A program made the translations under genes and the position numbers. Positions 53,377-62,362 of a DNA stretch of 64,000 bases are shown here, piece after piece. The notes under the pieces are model-generated. The model was not told the DNA's origin. It did no database searches and saw only the letters and a list, made by a program, of their open reading frames with translations. The first letter of the stretch is position 1, and each line of letters opens with the position of its first letter. This stretch comes from Algoriphagus resistens (GTDB lineage Bacteria; Bacteroidota; Bacteroidia; Cytophagales; Cyclobacteriaceae). The stretch is taken from positions 620,001-684,000 of the forward strand of contig NZ_LMXN01000002.1 in NCBI RefSeq assembly GCF_001442615.1. The letters run 5' to 3'.

Positions 53377-55677
53377 ATGATAGTTTGTATTGCCGAAAAA
53401 CCAAGTGTCGCCCGTGAAATTGCCTCTGTTCTGGGAGCTAATAACAGGCATGAAGGGTACTATGAAGGGAATGGATATAGTGTAACCTATACTTTTGGAC
53501 ACTTTTGTACCTTATTTGAGCCGAACGATTATAACCCCCATTGGAAGAGTTGGAGCCTCAGTCACCTTCCTATGCTTCCCGAAAAGTTCAAAACCAAAAT
53601 CGTTAACAATGCAGGGATCCAGAAGCAATTTGACATTGTAAAAAAGCTGTTTGAAACAGCCACTCTTGTGATCAACTGTGGTGATGCCGGCCAGGAGGGA
53701 GAGCTGATCCAACGCTGGGTAATCGAACAGGCGCAGTACAAAGGGGAAGTCAAGCGGTTATGGATTTCATCGTTGACCACAGAGGCCATCAAAGAAGGCT
53801 TCGAAAAACTTCAGCCTTCAGCAAAGTACGACAATCTATATTATGCCGGATATTCCAGGGCAATCGGGGATTGGTTGTTGGGAATAAACGCCACGCGCTT
53901 ATATACGGTGAAACATGGCGGATACAAACAAGTGTTGTCCATCGGCAGGGTCCAAACGCCTACCCTGGCTATGATTGTTAACCGGTTTAAAGAAATCCAA
54001 AATTTTCAGCCACAACCTTACTGGGAATTACAAACGCTGTATAGAGAGACAACATTTAACTGTGAAGAGGGGAAATTTTTAAAGAAGGAAGAGGGGGAGG
54101 CTTTTGCCAACGCAGTAAAGGAACATGACTTTGAAGTTCTCTCCATTGATAAGAAAAAAGGAAAAGAGTACGCTCCAAAGCTTTTTGACCTGACGGGGTT
54201 ACAGGTGTATTGCAATAATAAGTTTGGTCTTTCTGCCGAGGAAACACTTAAAATAGCCCAGCAACTATATGAACAAAAAGTAATCACCTACCCAAGAGTA
54301 GACACCACTTTTTTACCGAACGATATTTACCCCAAAGCACCGGGAATATTAGAGAAGCTAACGGCTTATCAGCCGTTGACCCAACCCGTCTTGGGCAAAA
54401 AATTAAAAAAGTCCACCAAGGTTTTCAACGATAAAAAAGTAACCGACCACCATGCGATTATCCCTACAGGGATGCAAGGTGGTTTGCACGGCAATCACCT
54501 AAGAGTATATGACATTATTGCCAGGCGGTTCATCGCAGTGTTTTATGAGGATTGCACGGTGGCCAATACCACAGTATTCGGAAAAGTGGATACAGTTCCG
54601 TTTAAAACAACCGGAAAAGTAATTTTAGAAAAAGGCTGGAGGATTGTTTTTGAAACTGCCGATGGCAAGGATAAAAAAGAGAAAGATGAGCTCCCGATCT
54701 TTAAAAAGGGAGAAAAAGGGCCGCATGAACCTTCTTTCCTGGAGAAAGAGACCAAAGCACCTAAGCACTATACAGAAGCGACTTTGTTAAGGGGCATGGA
54801 AACTGCCGGCAAACAGGTGGACGATGAACAGATGCGAGAGTTGATGAAAGAGAACGGCATCGGCCGTCCTTCTACCCGGGCAAACATTATTGAAACACTT
54901 TTCAGGCGACAATACATTGAGCGGAACAAGAAACAGATTTTGCCCACCGAAACAGGGGTCCAATTGATCGATATCATTAAGAACAATCTGCTGACCTCCG
55001 CAGAGCTGACAGGCCAGTGGGAAAAACAACTCAAGGAAATCGAAAAAGGGAATTTCCACGCGGGTTCCTTTGTGAAGAACATGAAGCATATGGTGGAGAA
55101 ATTGGTGGTCGAGGTTCTGATGGAGCAAAGCCATACCAAACTATCCCACCCCACTGAAACCAAGGTTCCTGAAAAAGAAAAACCAACCACTGCCGTTGTG
55201 GGACATGCCTGTCCAAAATGCAAGGCAGGGACGCTGCTAAAAGGAAAATCGAGTTACGGATGCAGCGCCTATAAAAATGGATGCGGCTTTTTGCTTCCCT
55301 TTTCCTTCGAAGGAAAGAAAATTTCAGAGAATCAGTATTTTCGATTGCTTCAGAAAGGATCTACTGTCAACTTAAAAGGATTTAAAACCCCGACAGGCGA
55401 TAAGGAAGGATTGTTACGTTTCGATGATAGCTTTCAACTTCTTTTGGAAGAAAAGAAACCGGCCGACTCTCCGACTTCTAAAAATACCCCTCCGGTCATT
55501 TCCTGCCCATTGTGCAATAAAGGGACCATAATAAGGGGCAAAACAGCCTATGGATGCAGTGCCTATAAAGAAGGTTGTGACTTTAGATACGCCTTTGATA
55601 CACTCCGGGAAAAAGCAAACAAGAAACCATTGAGCGTAGAGCTGGTGACTTCTTTACTGAAGGAGAGTGTGGGTTAA
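53377..55677 (+). CDS. topB: DNA topoisomerase III (type IA)
   Basis: A 766-residue enzyme starting at ATG 53377 (MIVCIAEKPSVAREIASVLG); a TTG three codons upstream is unnecessary. The Toprim domain is at about 1-140 with AEKPS and CGDAGQEGELIQRW. The catalytic tyrosine is Tyr305 (VITYPRVDTTFLP). Further signatures are SIGRVQTPTLAM and GIGRPSTRANIIETL. Two C-terminal topoisomerase zinc-ribbon-like modules follow (CPKCKAGTLLKGKSSYGCSA and CPLCNKGTIIRGKTAYGCSA). It decatenates DNA. Homologues occur both in Bacteroidota chromosomes and on conjugative elements; no conjugation genes are here. Confidence 0.95.
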   Translation: MIVCIAEKPSVAREIASVLGANNRHEGYYEGNGYSVTYTFGHFCTLFEPNDYNPHWKSWSLSHLPMLPEKFKTKIVNNAGIQKQFDIVKKLFETATLVINCGDAGQEGELIQRWVIEQAQYKGEVKRLWISSLTTEAIKEGFEKLQPSAKYDNLYYAGYSRAIGDWLLGINATRLYTVKHGGYKQVLSIGRVQTPTLAMIVNRFKEIQNFQPQPYWELQTLYRETTFNCEEGKFLKKEEGEAFANAVKEHDFEVLSIDKKKGKEYAPKLFDLTGLQVYCNNKFGLSAEETLKIAQQLYEQKVITYPRVDTTFLPNDIYPKAPGILEKLTAYQPLTQPVLGKKLKKSTKVFNDKKVTDHHAIIPTGMQGGLHGNHLRVYDIIARRFIAVFYEDCTVANTTVFGKVDTVPFKTTGKVILEKGWRIVFETADGKDKKEKDELPIFKKGEKGPHEPSFLEKETKAPKHYTEATLLRGMETAGKQVDDEQMRELMKENGIGRPSTRANIIETLFRRQYIERNKKQILPTETGVQLIDIIKNNLLTSAELTGQWEKQLKEIEKGNFHAGSFVKNMKHMVEKLVVEVLMEQSHTKLSHPTETKVPEKEKPTTAVVGHACPKCKAGTLLKGKSSYGCSAYKNGCGFLLPFSFEGKKISENQYFRLLQKGSTVNLKGFKTPTGDKEGLLRFDDSFQLLLEEKKPADSPTSKNTPPVISCPLCNKGTIIRGKTAYGCSAYKEGCDFRYAFDTLREKANKKPLSVELVTSLLKESVG

Positions 55678-55829
55678 GCTGAATTGATGTTAAGAATATA
55701 CCTCTCTATTGGATAAAGAAGTTCGCTTAAAATGCCTTCTTACCGTTACGGCGTTTGGCTTGGCGGCGTGGGGATTTGAAAAACGTCCTACCCTATATTC
55801 GTTTTTTTTTGTCCAGCTAACGGAAAACA

Positions 55830-56717
55830 TCAATTGAATGACTGACGGAATTCCAAAGGTGACATCGAGGTTTTCTTTTTGAATAGCGTACTGAATGACT
55901 GGGAATGCCCGAAGCCCAACGCATAAGCGATTTCACTTACTGAAAGGCTGGTCGTAGAAAGTTTTTCCTTTGCCTTTTCAATTAGTTTCCCATGGATGTG
56001 CTGCTGGGTACTTTGGCCGGTATGCACGCGCAACAGGTCACTCAGATAGTTTGGGGAGAAGTTCATTTGTTTGGCTATATGCTGAACCGTCAATAAGTCC
56101 GTTTGCCCATTTTCAAAATATCTGTTTACCACCCGTTCAAAGTTAATGAGCACCTGATGATTGCTGTTTTGGCGGGTAATGAACTGACGCTCGTAAAAGC
56201 GTTTTGAATAATTCAGCAACAATTCAATCTGAGAAAGGATAATTTCCTGGGTATGCCTGTCAATATGCGAGCATTCCTTAGCTATTTTCATAAGTATGGA
56301 CATAAGATCCTCCTCCTCCCCCGCAGATAGATGAAGGGCCTCATTCGTGGCATAAGAGAAAAATCCGTAGCTGCTGATGTTTTGGGCCAGCGGATGCTTT
56401 ATAAGAAAGTTCGGGTGGAAAATCAGTAGATATCCCGAGCCACATTCCATGGTCTGGACATCTAAGGATTGAACCTGATTGGGCGCTGTAAAACTCAACA
56501 CCCCCTTGTCGTAATCGTAGTGCTGCTGCCCGTATCTTATTTTGCCTTTTGCGTCTCTTTTTAAGGCTACACAGTAAAAGTTGTTTACAAAACCTTTCCA
56601 CACCTCATCCTCCAGAAATATGCTTTCGGCAAGGTTGATCATGCTCACCATCGGATGCCTGGGTTCGGGCAGAGAAAGCAAGCGGTGAAATTCTGAGATT
56701 GATTTAATGGTATTCAT
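55830..56717 (-). CDS. AraC-family transcriptional regulator
   Basis: A 295-residue regulator. The C-terminal DNA-binding domain has VQHIAKQMNFSPNYLSDLLR and VSEIAYALGFGHSQSFSTLF, ending in KKKTSMSPLEFRQSF. The N-terminal sensing part is not assignable. It is 87 bases downstream of the aldo/keto reductase gene on the same strand, and probably regulates or is co-transcribed with it. Confidence 0.92.
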   Translation of the reverse strand: MNTIKSISEFHRLLSLPEPRHPMVSMINLAESIFLEDEVWKGFVNNFYCVALKRDAKGKIRYGQQHYDYDKGVLSFTAPNQVQSLDVQTMECGSGYLLIFHPNFLIKHPLAQNISSYGFFSYATNEALHLSAGEEEDLMSILMKIAKECSHIDRHTQEIILSQIELLLNYSKRFYERQFITRQNSNHQVLINFERVVNRYFENGQTDLLTVQHIAKQMNFSPNYLSDLLRVHTGQSTQQHIHGKLIEKAKEKLSTTSLSVSEIAYALGFGHSQSFSTLFKKKTSMSPLEFRQSFN

Positions 56718-56804
56718 TGTGTTACTCTAAAAACTAAAGGATTGTAAGATGAAGGGTTGTAAGAAAACAGCGACCGCATTTGGAAATGCAGCCGCCAACA
56801 CAGC

Positions 56805-57809
56805 TTAGTCAATAAGCCCCATGCTGAACTCATCGTAGGGCAAACCTGTATCTGTACCCAAAGGCACTATACTTTCCAGCTTTGCCAGATCCGCCTGACT
56901 CAGTTCGACTTCTACCGAAGCAATATTCTGTTCGAGGTATTTTCTGCGTTTAGTCCCTGGGATCGGCAATATATCCCTGCTCATGATCCATGCCAACGCC
57001 AGTTGTGAGGAGGAAATTCCTTTTTCTTCCGCCATAGTCTCAATTAATTTCACCAACTCAATATTCTTGTGAAAATGCGCTTCCTGAAAACGTGGGATTG
57101 CACGCCGAAAATCATCTTCCGGCAAATCACTCAGACTGCGGATGTTTCCCGATAAAAACCCTCTGCCCAATGGGGAGTACGCTACAAAACCTATTCCCAG
57201 TTCATTTAAGGTCTGCAGCACACCCCGCTCTTCCACCGTACGCTCAAATAAGGAATATTCACTTTGCACTGCTGTGATCGGATGCACGGCATGGGCCCTT
57301 TTGACGGTTTCAGATGACACCTCAGAAAGTCCCAGGTACCCCACTTTTCCTTCTTTCACCAGTAAGCCCATTGCCTCAACAGTTTCTTCGATGGGCGTAT
57401 TCTTATCAAGACGATGCAGGTAGTACAAGTCAATGTAATCGGTATTTAGATTCTTCAGCGAGCGTTCTACCGCTTTTTTCACATATCCTTTTTTCCCGTT
57501 GATTGCCCAGGTCACGGTGTTGTTATCGTCTATCTCCCAGCCGAATTTGGTGGCAATAAGGTAGTTGCCCCGGTTACCTTTGATTGCTTTGGCGATAAGC
57601 TGTTCATTTTTGAGCGGGCCATATAGATCCGCAGTGTCCAGGAGGTTTCCTCCCAGTTCAAATGACCGATGAATCGTTGCCACCGCTTCCTTCTCGTCAA
57701 CTTTGCCATACATATTCCCTTCCCCAAAGCCTGTCATACCCATGCAGCCCAGACCGATTTTCGGAACAATAAGCCCCTGGCTTCCCAATGCTATTTTCTT
57801 GATATCCAT
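56805..57809 (-). CDS. Aldo/keto reductase
   Basis: A 334-residue NADPH-dependent oxidoreductase from ATG 57809 (MDIKKIALGSQGLIVPKIGL); the open frame runs 49 codons further upstream without family similarity. Catalytic residues are in NLLDTADLYGP (Asp, Tyr), IATKFGWEI (Lys) and LYYLHRLDK (His). The cofactor motif is LPIPGTKRRKYLEQN. It reduces aldehydes or ketones; the AKR13-like pattern suggests a wide substrate range. It sits between HxlR and AraC genes on the same strand. Confidence 0.93.
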   Translation of the reverse strand: MDIKKIALGSQGLIVPKIGLGCMGMTGFGEGNMYGKVDEKEAVATIHRSFELGGNLLDTADLYGPLKNEQLIAKAIKGNRGNYLIATKFGWEIDDNNTVTWAINGKKGYVKKAVERSLKNLNTDYIDLYYLHRLDKNTPIEETVEAMGLLVKEGKVGYLGLSEVSSETVKRAHAVHPITAVQSEYSLFERTVEERGVLQTLNELGIGFVAYSPLGRGFLSGNIRSLSDLPEDDFRRAIPRFQEAHFHKNIELVKLIETMAEEKGISSSQLALAWIMSRDILPIPGTKRRKYLEQNIASVEVELSQADLAKLESIVPLGTDTGLPYDEFSMGLID

Positions 57810-58042
57810 AAATCTCTGTTTTAATGATAACACAAAGTTCAATAAAAGAGCATAAAGACCTGTAAGCAAAACCCTGCATGGTGTATGCAAACCACGGATG
57901 ATATGTACTTTCGGGTTTTTTATACCGTATTCACTGCTAAACACTTTAAAAAACACCTAACCCCAGAATCCTAAAAATACTCCCTAACAAAAAAGTACGG
58001 CTTGACCAAGTTTACATTCCCGATAAATCAGAAACCATAGTT

Positions 58043-58405
58043 TTACTTTTGTCTTAATTTTTTGTGTTTATCACCCCATTTCTCAAGTTGGTCCAGGACC
58101 GGCTTAAGTTCGTAACCTATGGGAGTCAGTTCATATTCTACCCTGGGAGGAACTTCAGCAAAGACTGTACGCGTTACGATTCCATCTGCTTCTAATTTAC
58201 GCAGCTGGAGTGTAAGCATCCGTTCAGTTATGTTGGGAAGCAACTTTTTCAATTCTCCGAACCTTAGTTTTCCGTGCATCAGCCAACAGCTGATCACTAA
58301 AGCCCACTGTCCCCCTATAGTCTGGGCAGCGTAAACTTCTACGCATCTTTCCGCTAAATCCTGTTTGTTCGCGTGATTTGTTGAGGTTACCTTAATTTTT
58401 GACAT
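58043..58405 (-). CDS. HxlR-family transcriptional regulator
   Basis: A 120-residue winged-helix regulator. Signature: QTIGGQWALVISCWLMHGKLRFGELKKLL in two pieces (TIGGQWALVISCWLMHG and RFGELKKLLPNITERMLTLQ), then TRTVFAEVPPRVEYELTPIG. It is divergent from the NAD(P)H-dependent oxidoreductase at 58504, a common pairing in which the regulator represses a quinone-reductase-type gene under electrophile stress. The 98-base gap contains AGTATATAAC and GGTAATATAC, possibly operator half-sites. Confidence 0.92.
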   Translation of the reverse strand: MSKIKVTSTNHANKQDLAERCVEVYAAQTIGGQWALVISCWLMHGKLRFGELKKLLPNITERMLTLQLRKLEADGIVTRTVFAEVPPRVEYELTPIGYELKPVLDQLEKWGDKHKKLRQK

Positions 58406-58503
58406 TACTTACATTTTTGATAGTATATAACAATGGGTTGGTAATATACAAAATTCGAAGAGAGCGCTCTACTTTTGCCCTATCACAGTCCTGAATAACG
58501 CTA

Positions 58504-59034
58504 ATGAAAATATTAATAATTGTAACCCATCCAGCTATTAACAGTTCGAATATTAACAAGAGGTGGATAGAAGAGCTTTGCGGTCATCCTGATAAATACG
58601 TTGTTCATCAGCTGTACCAGATATACCCTGATGAGAAAATTGATGTAGGCGCAGAGCAAAAACTGGTTGAACAATATGACAAGATCGTGTTTCAGTTTCC
58701 TCTGTATTGGTTCAGCTGTCCACCATTGCTGAAGAAATGGATTGATGAGGTATTGACCTATGGGTGGGCCTACGGAAGTAAAAGTGGGTATAAGGTTTCC
58801 GGAAAAAAAATTGCCCTGGCAATCTCGGCTGGGATTGATGAGCACGAATATCAGTCCACTGAAAAGTACAAGTATACATTAAAGGAGTTGACCAGTCCTT
58901 TAGAACTTACATTTGAATACATAAGAGCTGATTATCAGCCTCTTTTTGCTTATTATGGTATTGAATTAAATACCTCAGAAGAATGGATTGAGAGGAGTAT
59001 ACCGTTATACTTAGAATTTCTTGATTCTTTTTAA
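58504..59034 (+). CDS. NAD(P)H-dependent quinone reductase-like flavoprotein (MdaB/KefF family)
   Basis: A 176-residue flavodoxin-like protein. FMN-binding loops are LIIVTHPAINSSNINKRWIE and FQFPLYWFSCPPLLKKWIDE, with LTYGWAYGSKSGYKVSGKKI after. Two-electron reduction of quinones is expected. Full length. Divergent from the HxlR gene, which is its likely regulator. Confidence 0.92.
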   Translation: MKILIIVTHPAINSSNINKRWIEELCGHPDKYVVHQLYQIYPDEKIDVGAEQKLVEQYDKIVFQFPLYWFSCPPLLKKWIDEVLTYGWAYGSKSGYKVSGKKIALAISAGIDEHEYQSTEKYKYTLKELTSPLELTFEYIRADYQPLFAYYGIELNTSEEWIERSIPLYLEFLDSF

Positions 59035-59053
59035 CAGCTAATATCCCCAAGGT

Positions 59054-59203
59054 CAGGATCAGCTTCAGCAGCCTCATCCTTAAATCCCTGTCCCGTAGAT
59101 CCAATCCATTCCGGGCTCAGGGATTCTTCTATAAATGCCTTGGCATTGTAAGGGTTGGACCATTTCACCCCGGAGAGCAACATCGGCAGGATGCAGCACT
59201 TCG
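59054..59203. repeat. Dispersed ~150-base repeat, copy 2
   Basis: Partner of 39869-40015, starting 20 bases past the flavoprotein stop. Both copies keep fragments of the same minus-strand reading (NAKAFIEE.LS), so the repeat may derive from coding sequence. Confidence 0.75.
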
Positions 59204-59283
59204 TTATACGTATGAAAAATTTCTGATTAATCTGCGTATACTATAGAAGTGTGTACCACTATGCTAGCCCCACGCCCAGTGCG

Positions 59284-59319
59284 ACCAAAAAGGAATCCAC
59301 AGTCTACCAAAAAGGAATC
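59284..59319. repeat. Short direct repeat
   Basis: ACCAAAAAGGAATC occurs at 59284-59297 and 59306-59319. Closely spaced repeats of this kind occur at IS21-type element ends, but no transposase is near. Confidence 0.55.
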
Positions 59320-59406
59320 TCATCGAAAAAAGCAGCTCCGGAATATGGCAGGTTTCCGTTTTGAAGAAAGGATTAAAAACAAATAGAAAAATCACTGCGG
59401 TTAAAA

Positions 59407-59500
59407 TGGACTGATACTTCAGAAGTAAAGAACAAGGCGAGTGGACAAGCCACCCGCAAGGCAGCGCCTTGCCCGTTCCTGACTTCTTTCAACCAGTCCA
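59407..59500. repeat. Large structured palindrome of unknown class
   Basis: Outer arms TGGACTG (59407) and CAGTCCA (59494) enclose GAAGTAAAGAAC-AAGGCG and CGCCTTGCCCGTTCCTGACTTC. Inside are two smaller hairpins, GTGG/CCAC and CAAGGC-AGC-GCCTTG. As RNA or single-stranded DNA it would fold into one long branched stem. Confidence 0.65.
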
Positions 59501-59595
59501 AAAAACAGGCAATCAAGTCTAAAAAAACTAAACAAAGAAAAAAAGCCAGAAAATGAACCTTTGATTATTCAAGGAACACCACTTCGTCATCACCG

Positions 59596-59823
59596 TTAGG
59601 ATTTATACGTTTCCGTCGGGAGCATGACTGTTTTGGTAACAGTACCCTTGGGTAAACCTATTTTCCCATGAATTAAATTGTGACATGGTACCCAGGTAGG
59701 ATTGTGGTAAATCAGCTGACCGCTTTGGGTAACCTCCTTGACAATATTCACTTTTTTAAGGTGGTAGTTCAGCACTGCATAAGCCAGGTCGCAATTATTA
59801 TCATTGGGTCTGATAATATCCTG
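59596..59823 (-). pseudogene. Decayed coding remnant, unrecognised
   Basis: An open stretch without start reads RPNDNNCDLAYAVLNYHLKK, then YHNPTWVPCHNLIHGKIGLP and VTKTVMLPTETYKS before a stop. The composition is protein-like and different from the surrounding AT-rich sequence; just upstream another frame continues for about 30 codons, suggesting a frameshifted gene. I cannot name a family. Confidence 0.4.
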
Positions 59824-60119
59824 AAAAGTAACTTAATACAGCATTGTTCACCCCAAGGCACGCAAGCGGTGATCTGCACGAAACAAAAATATAGTTGTTG
59901 GGCAAAGTATTTTTATCCTTTCTGAGGTTTTCAAACATTTCGATTGCAGCTTTCAAAAATCCACCCCCCCAAACTTAACACGATGACCCCGACGGATAAA
60001 TCCTTTAAAATTTCTCATTCTAGGTTCTTAAAATATTCCGCATGGCTTTGGCCAAACTCTGCTTTAAGGAAGTTCAACTAGTTGTTATGCTGTCGGCCAT
60101 TCCGCTCTAATTATAACTC

Positions 60120-60569
60120 CTACTCTGTTTTGGTAAGATTTATTTTTAAAAATTCCACCCAATTACTTTGGTCGGTCAATTTTTCCCAGGTTCCTGCAAT
60201 TTCATTATCGTTGTTCTTGAACCGACCGTTAAAACGAAGTCCTTCGCCATTAATTTCAAATTTATCATTTTTTAAAGTTCCTTTCATTTTGCCCGATGAA
60301 CCCTGGTTATTATAATGTTGCAGTATGGCTTGGTCATTAGATTTGTCCAATCCAATAATTTCATATGTTTGGCTTTTTTCATTTCCCATTAGCACGTCTG
60401 CTGTGTGTAAAATGAAAAATCCACCAAGTATGGCTTCATAAGTATCCGTCCCCGTTATTTTCATTTCGGGACTCTTCCCAGCTTTCAGTATCCGACCTTC
60501 AGTTTTCCATTTTCCGATTAGTTTTTTGAAATCGGTATTTTCAATTCTATTATTCCCCATTTTGTTCAA
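60120..60569 (-). CDS. DUF1579-like small protein
   Basis: A 149-residue protein. The pattern LIGKWKTEGRILKAGKSPEM, GTDTYEAILGGFFILHTADV, and TYEIIGLDKSNDQAILQHYN matches DUF1579-type proteins, a small lipocalin-like beta fold of unknown function. No signal peptide. Starts at 60569 or at the second Met (60560). It stands apart from its neighbours by more than 140 bases on each side. Confidence 0.82.
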   Translation of the reverse strand: MNKMGNNRIENTDFKKLIGKWKTEGRILKAGKSPEMKITGTDTYEAILGGFFILHTADVLMGNEKSQTYEIIGLDKSNDQAILQHYNNQGSSGKMKGTLKNDKFEINGEGLRFNGRFKNNDNEIAGTWEKLTDQSNWVEFLKINLTKTE

Positions 60570-60719
60570 TATTTTATTGTCAGATTGAAATTTCTCCAGC
60601 TTGCAAACAAGGGTCAGGTATAATCGCTTGGAGGGTTTCTATGCGACCCACTATACGCCCACCGCAAAATTTGTTTAGGGCAAAAACGCACACCTCTATC
60701 AGCTCGGTCCACATTACAC

Positions 60720-61436
60720 TTATACAATATTGGGGGTAGTTTTTACTTCCTTAACGGTTAATTCAGTATTCTCTTTTTGGATCGAAAATTTAATTATTAC
60801 CAACAGAATTACGGGGACACCCCAAAGCCCAATTAATGAAAACCAATCACTAATTATAATCCTACCCTCTGAAACCAGTAATCCTTTCTGCAACGGGTCT
60901 TTTGAAAAAATGGTGTTAAAAGTAAAATTCCAACCCAGGTGAAGACCCATGGGCAGAAAAATAGATTTAGTTTTTGAGAATGCCAATGCCCAGGCATACC
61001 CCATCAATCCGGTCCCGATAAATACAAAAAACATCGGGAAAATATTTCCAAATATTCCAAATGAAAACCAATGGTAAATCCCAAACGCCACTGCAGAAAT
61101 CATAATTCCTTTTCTTGGTCCAATTCTTTCTATCAGGATAAATAGCAATGCTCCTCTAAAAAGTAATTCTTCTGTCAACACAGAATTAAAGTCCCACCAG
61201 AACATAGTTAAAATTAAGGACGTGCTGGAGTTTTCATTCAAATGCAAACTTGAGGATCTCAAAAGTATTTCTAGAGACCCTACACCAATACAAAGTATTG
61301 CTGTAATTAAAAACCCGATTGCCAATTGCTTTAGTCTTTTTGTAAGTGGTAAAAATCCTAGGTACAGGATACTCTTCCTCTCTATCAGATAAAGTAGTGC
61401 CCAAGAAATTATCAGTTCTACTAGAATCCCTACCAT
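60720..61436 (-). CDS. CPBP-family intramembrane glutamic endopeptidase
   Basis: A 238-residue membrane protein with about seven helices. Abi/CAAX-protease motifs: EELLFRG (Glu89, Glu90, Arg94), FGIYHWFSFG (His), and GLHLGWNFTFN (His, Asn). Related to Rce1-type proteases. In bacteria these act in bacteriocin immunity or membrane-protein processing; the role here is unknown. Confidence 0.9.
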   Translation of the reverse strand: MVGILVELIISWALLYLIERKSILYLGFLPLTKRLKQLAIGFLITAILCIGVGSLEILLRSSSLHLNENSSTSLILTMFWWDFNSVLTEELLFRGALLFILIERIGPRKGIMISAVAFGIYHWFSFGIFGNIFPMFFVFIGTGLMGYAWALAFSKTKSIFLPMGLHLGWNFTFNTIFSKDPLQKGLLVSEGRIIISDWFSLIGLWGVPVILLVIIKFSIQKENTELTVKEVKTTPNIV

Positions 61437-61529
61437 TTCATTTTTTATTCTTCAAATTCTGACTAACGAACCACAAAACCTTTAATAAACTGCCCTTCTA
61501 AGGCCCAGTTTGACTCTGTGAGACCGAAT

Positions 61530-62114
61530 TTATCGATTTGCCTGAGGATAATCAGTATCCAACCAATTTGTTCTTACAAACAGTGAAGGATAATCTAACA
61601 CCAATCCCATATCATCCACTGTTATTGTAGCTTCAAAATCTTCCGGTATGTTCTCATAGCAGTATTGTGTATTTGAAAGCCGAATATATTTCTGTCTTAC
61701 AAGTGTAACTTTTTGCTGTAGAAGATCGATGAAAATTACCCTGATAACCTTGCTTTCATTTACATTTAACATCAGCCGATTTATCGGTAAAGTATTTGTG
61801 AAATGGGTTAAGGAAATGTCCACATCCAAGCAACCTTCAAATTCCGCATTGGAGTTCCCTCCTACTTTCCAGTGGCCTTTTCCATCGCTTACCCATGTAA
61901 GGTCTCCAAATTGATTATTTTGCTGGCTTTTTATTTTTGCAAAAGTTGTTTCCCAATTGCGGTTTGTAATGATATCATATTCATCCCTATAAATAGAATC
62001 CATGTATTGGCCGACTATTACTGAGTTAATCTGTGAACCTTTATCAGTACCGGTTAATAAACAGTTCTCTAATGAATAATATTCTTGTCCTGTCCAGAGT
62101 AAGTTTGTCTGCAT
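61530..62114 (-). CDS. Putative glycolipid-binding family protein
   Basis: About 194 residues from ATG 62114 (MQTNLLWTGQEYYSLENCLL); the frame runs 27 codons further upstream without family similarity. The conserved core (LTWVSDGKGHWKVGGNSNAE, then FEGCLDVDISLTHFTNTLPI) and YIRLSNTQYCYENI match the putative glycolipid-binding (DUF1089) family. Soluble beta-rich protein; biochemical role poorly known. Confidence 0.85.
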   Translation of the reverse strand: MQTNLLWTGQEYYSLENCLLTGTDKGSQINSVIVGQYMDSIYRDEYDIITNRNWETTFAKIKSQQNNQFGDLTWVSDGKGHWKVGGNSNAEFEGCLDVDISLTHFTNTLPINRLMLNVNESKVIRVIFIDLLQQKVTLVRQKYIRLSNTQYCYENIPEDFEATITVDDMGLVLDYPSLFVRTNWLDTDYPQANR

Positions 62115-62362
62115 AGGTACTAAGGAACGCTGGCTTGTTCGGGTGGGTTTCGGAGCCTGAAAATACCAACCTGCACTGAACTTAACTAAAATCACAAGGC
62201 CGTCAACCCGTTCAATAGGTTAATGTAGTGGCGGACCCTGCAAGTCCCTACAGTAATGAGCTTCAGGAGATAAGAATAATGGTAAGTAAGGGTAAAAATG
62301 ACAGGGTGCATACCGCTTACCAAAATAGCCCCCAAATAGGAATTGGATTTTAAATGAAACCT

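Noticed and set aside
53377..55677. Topoisomerase III as marker of a conjugative transposon
   Set aside because: No tra, mobilisation or integrase genes in the surrounding sequence; Bacteroidota also carry chromosomal copies.
59680..59925. 81-codon plus-strand frame in the repeat-rich strip
   Set aside because: Antisense to a more protein-like minus-strand remnant and without family features.
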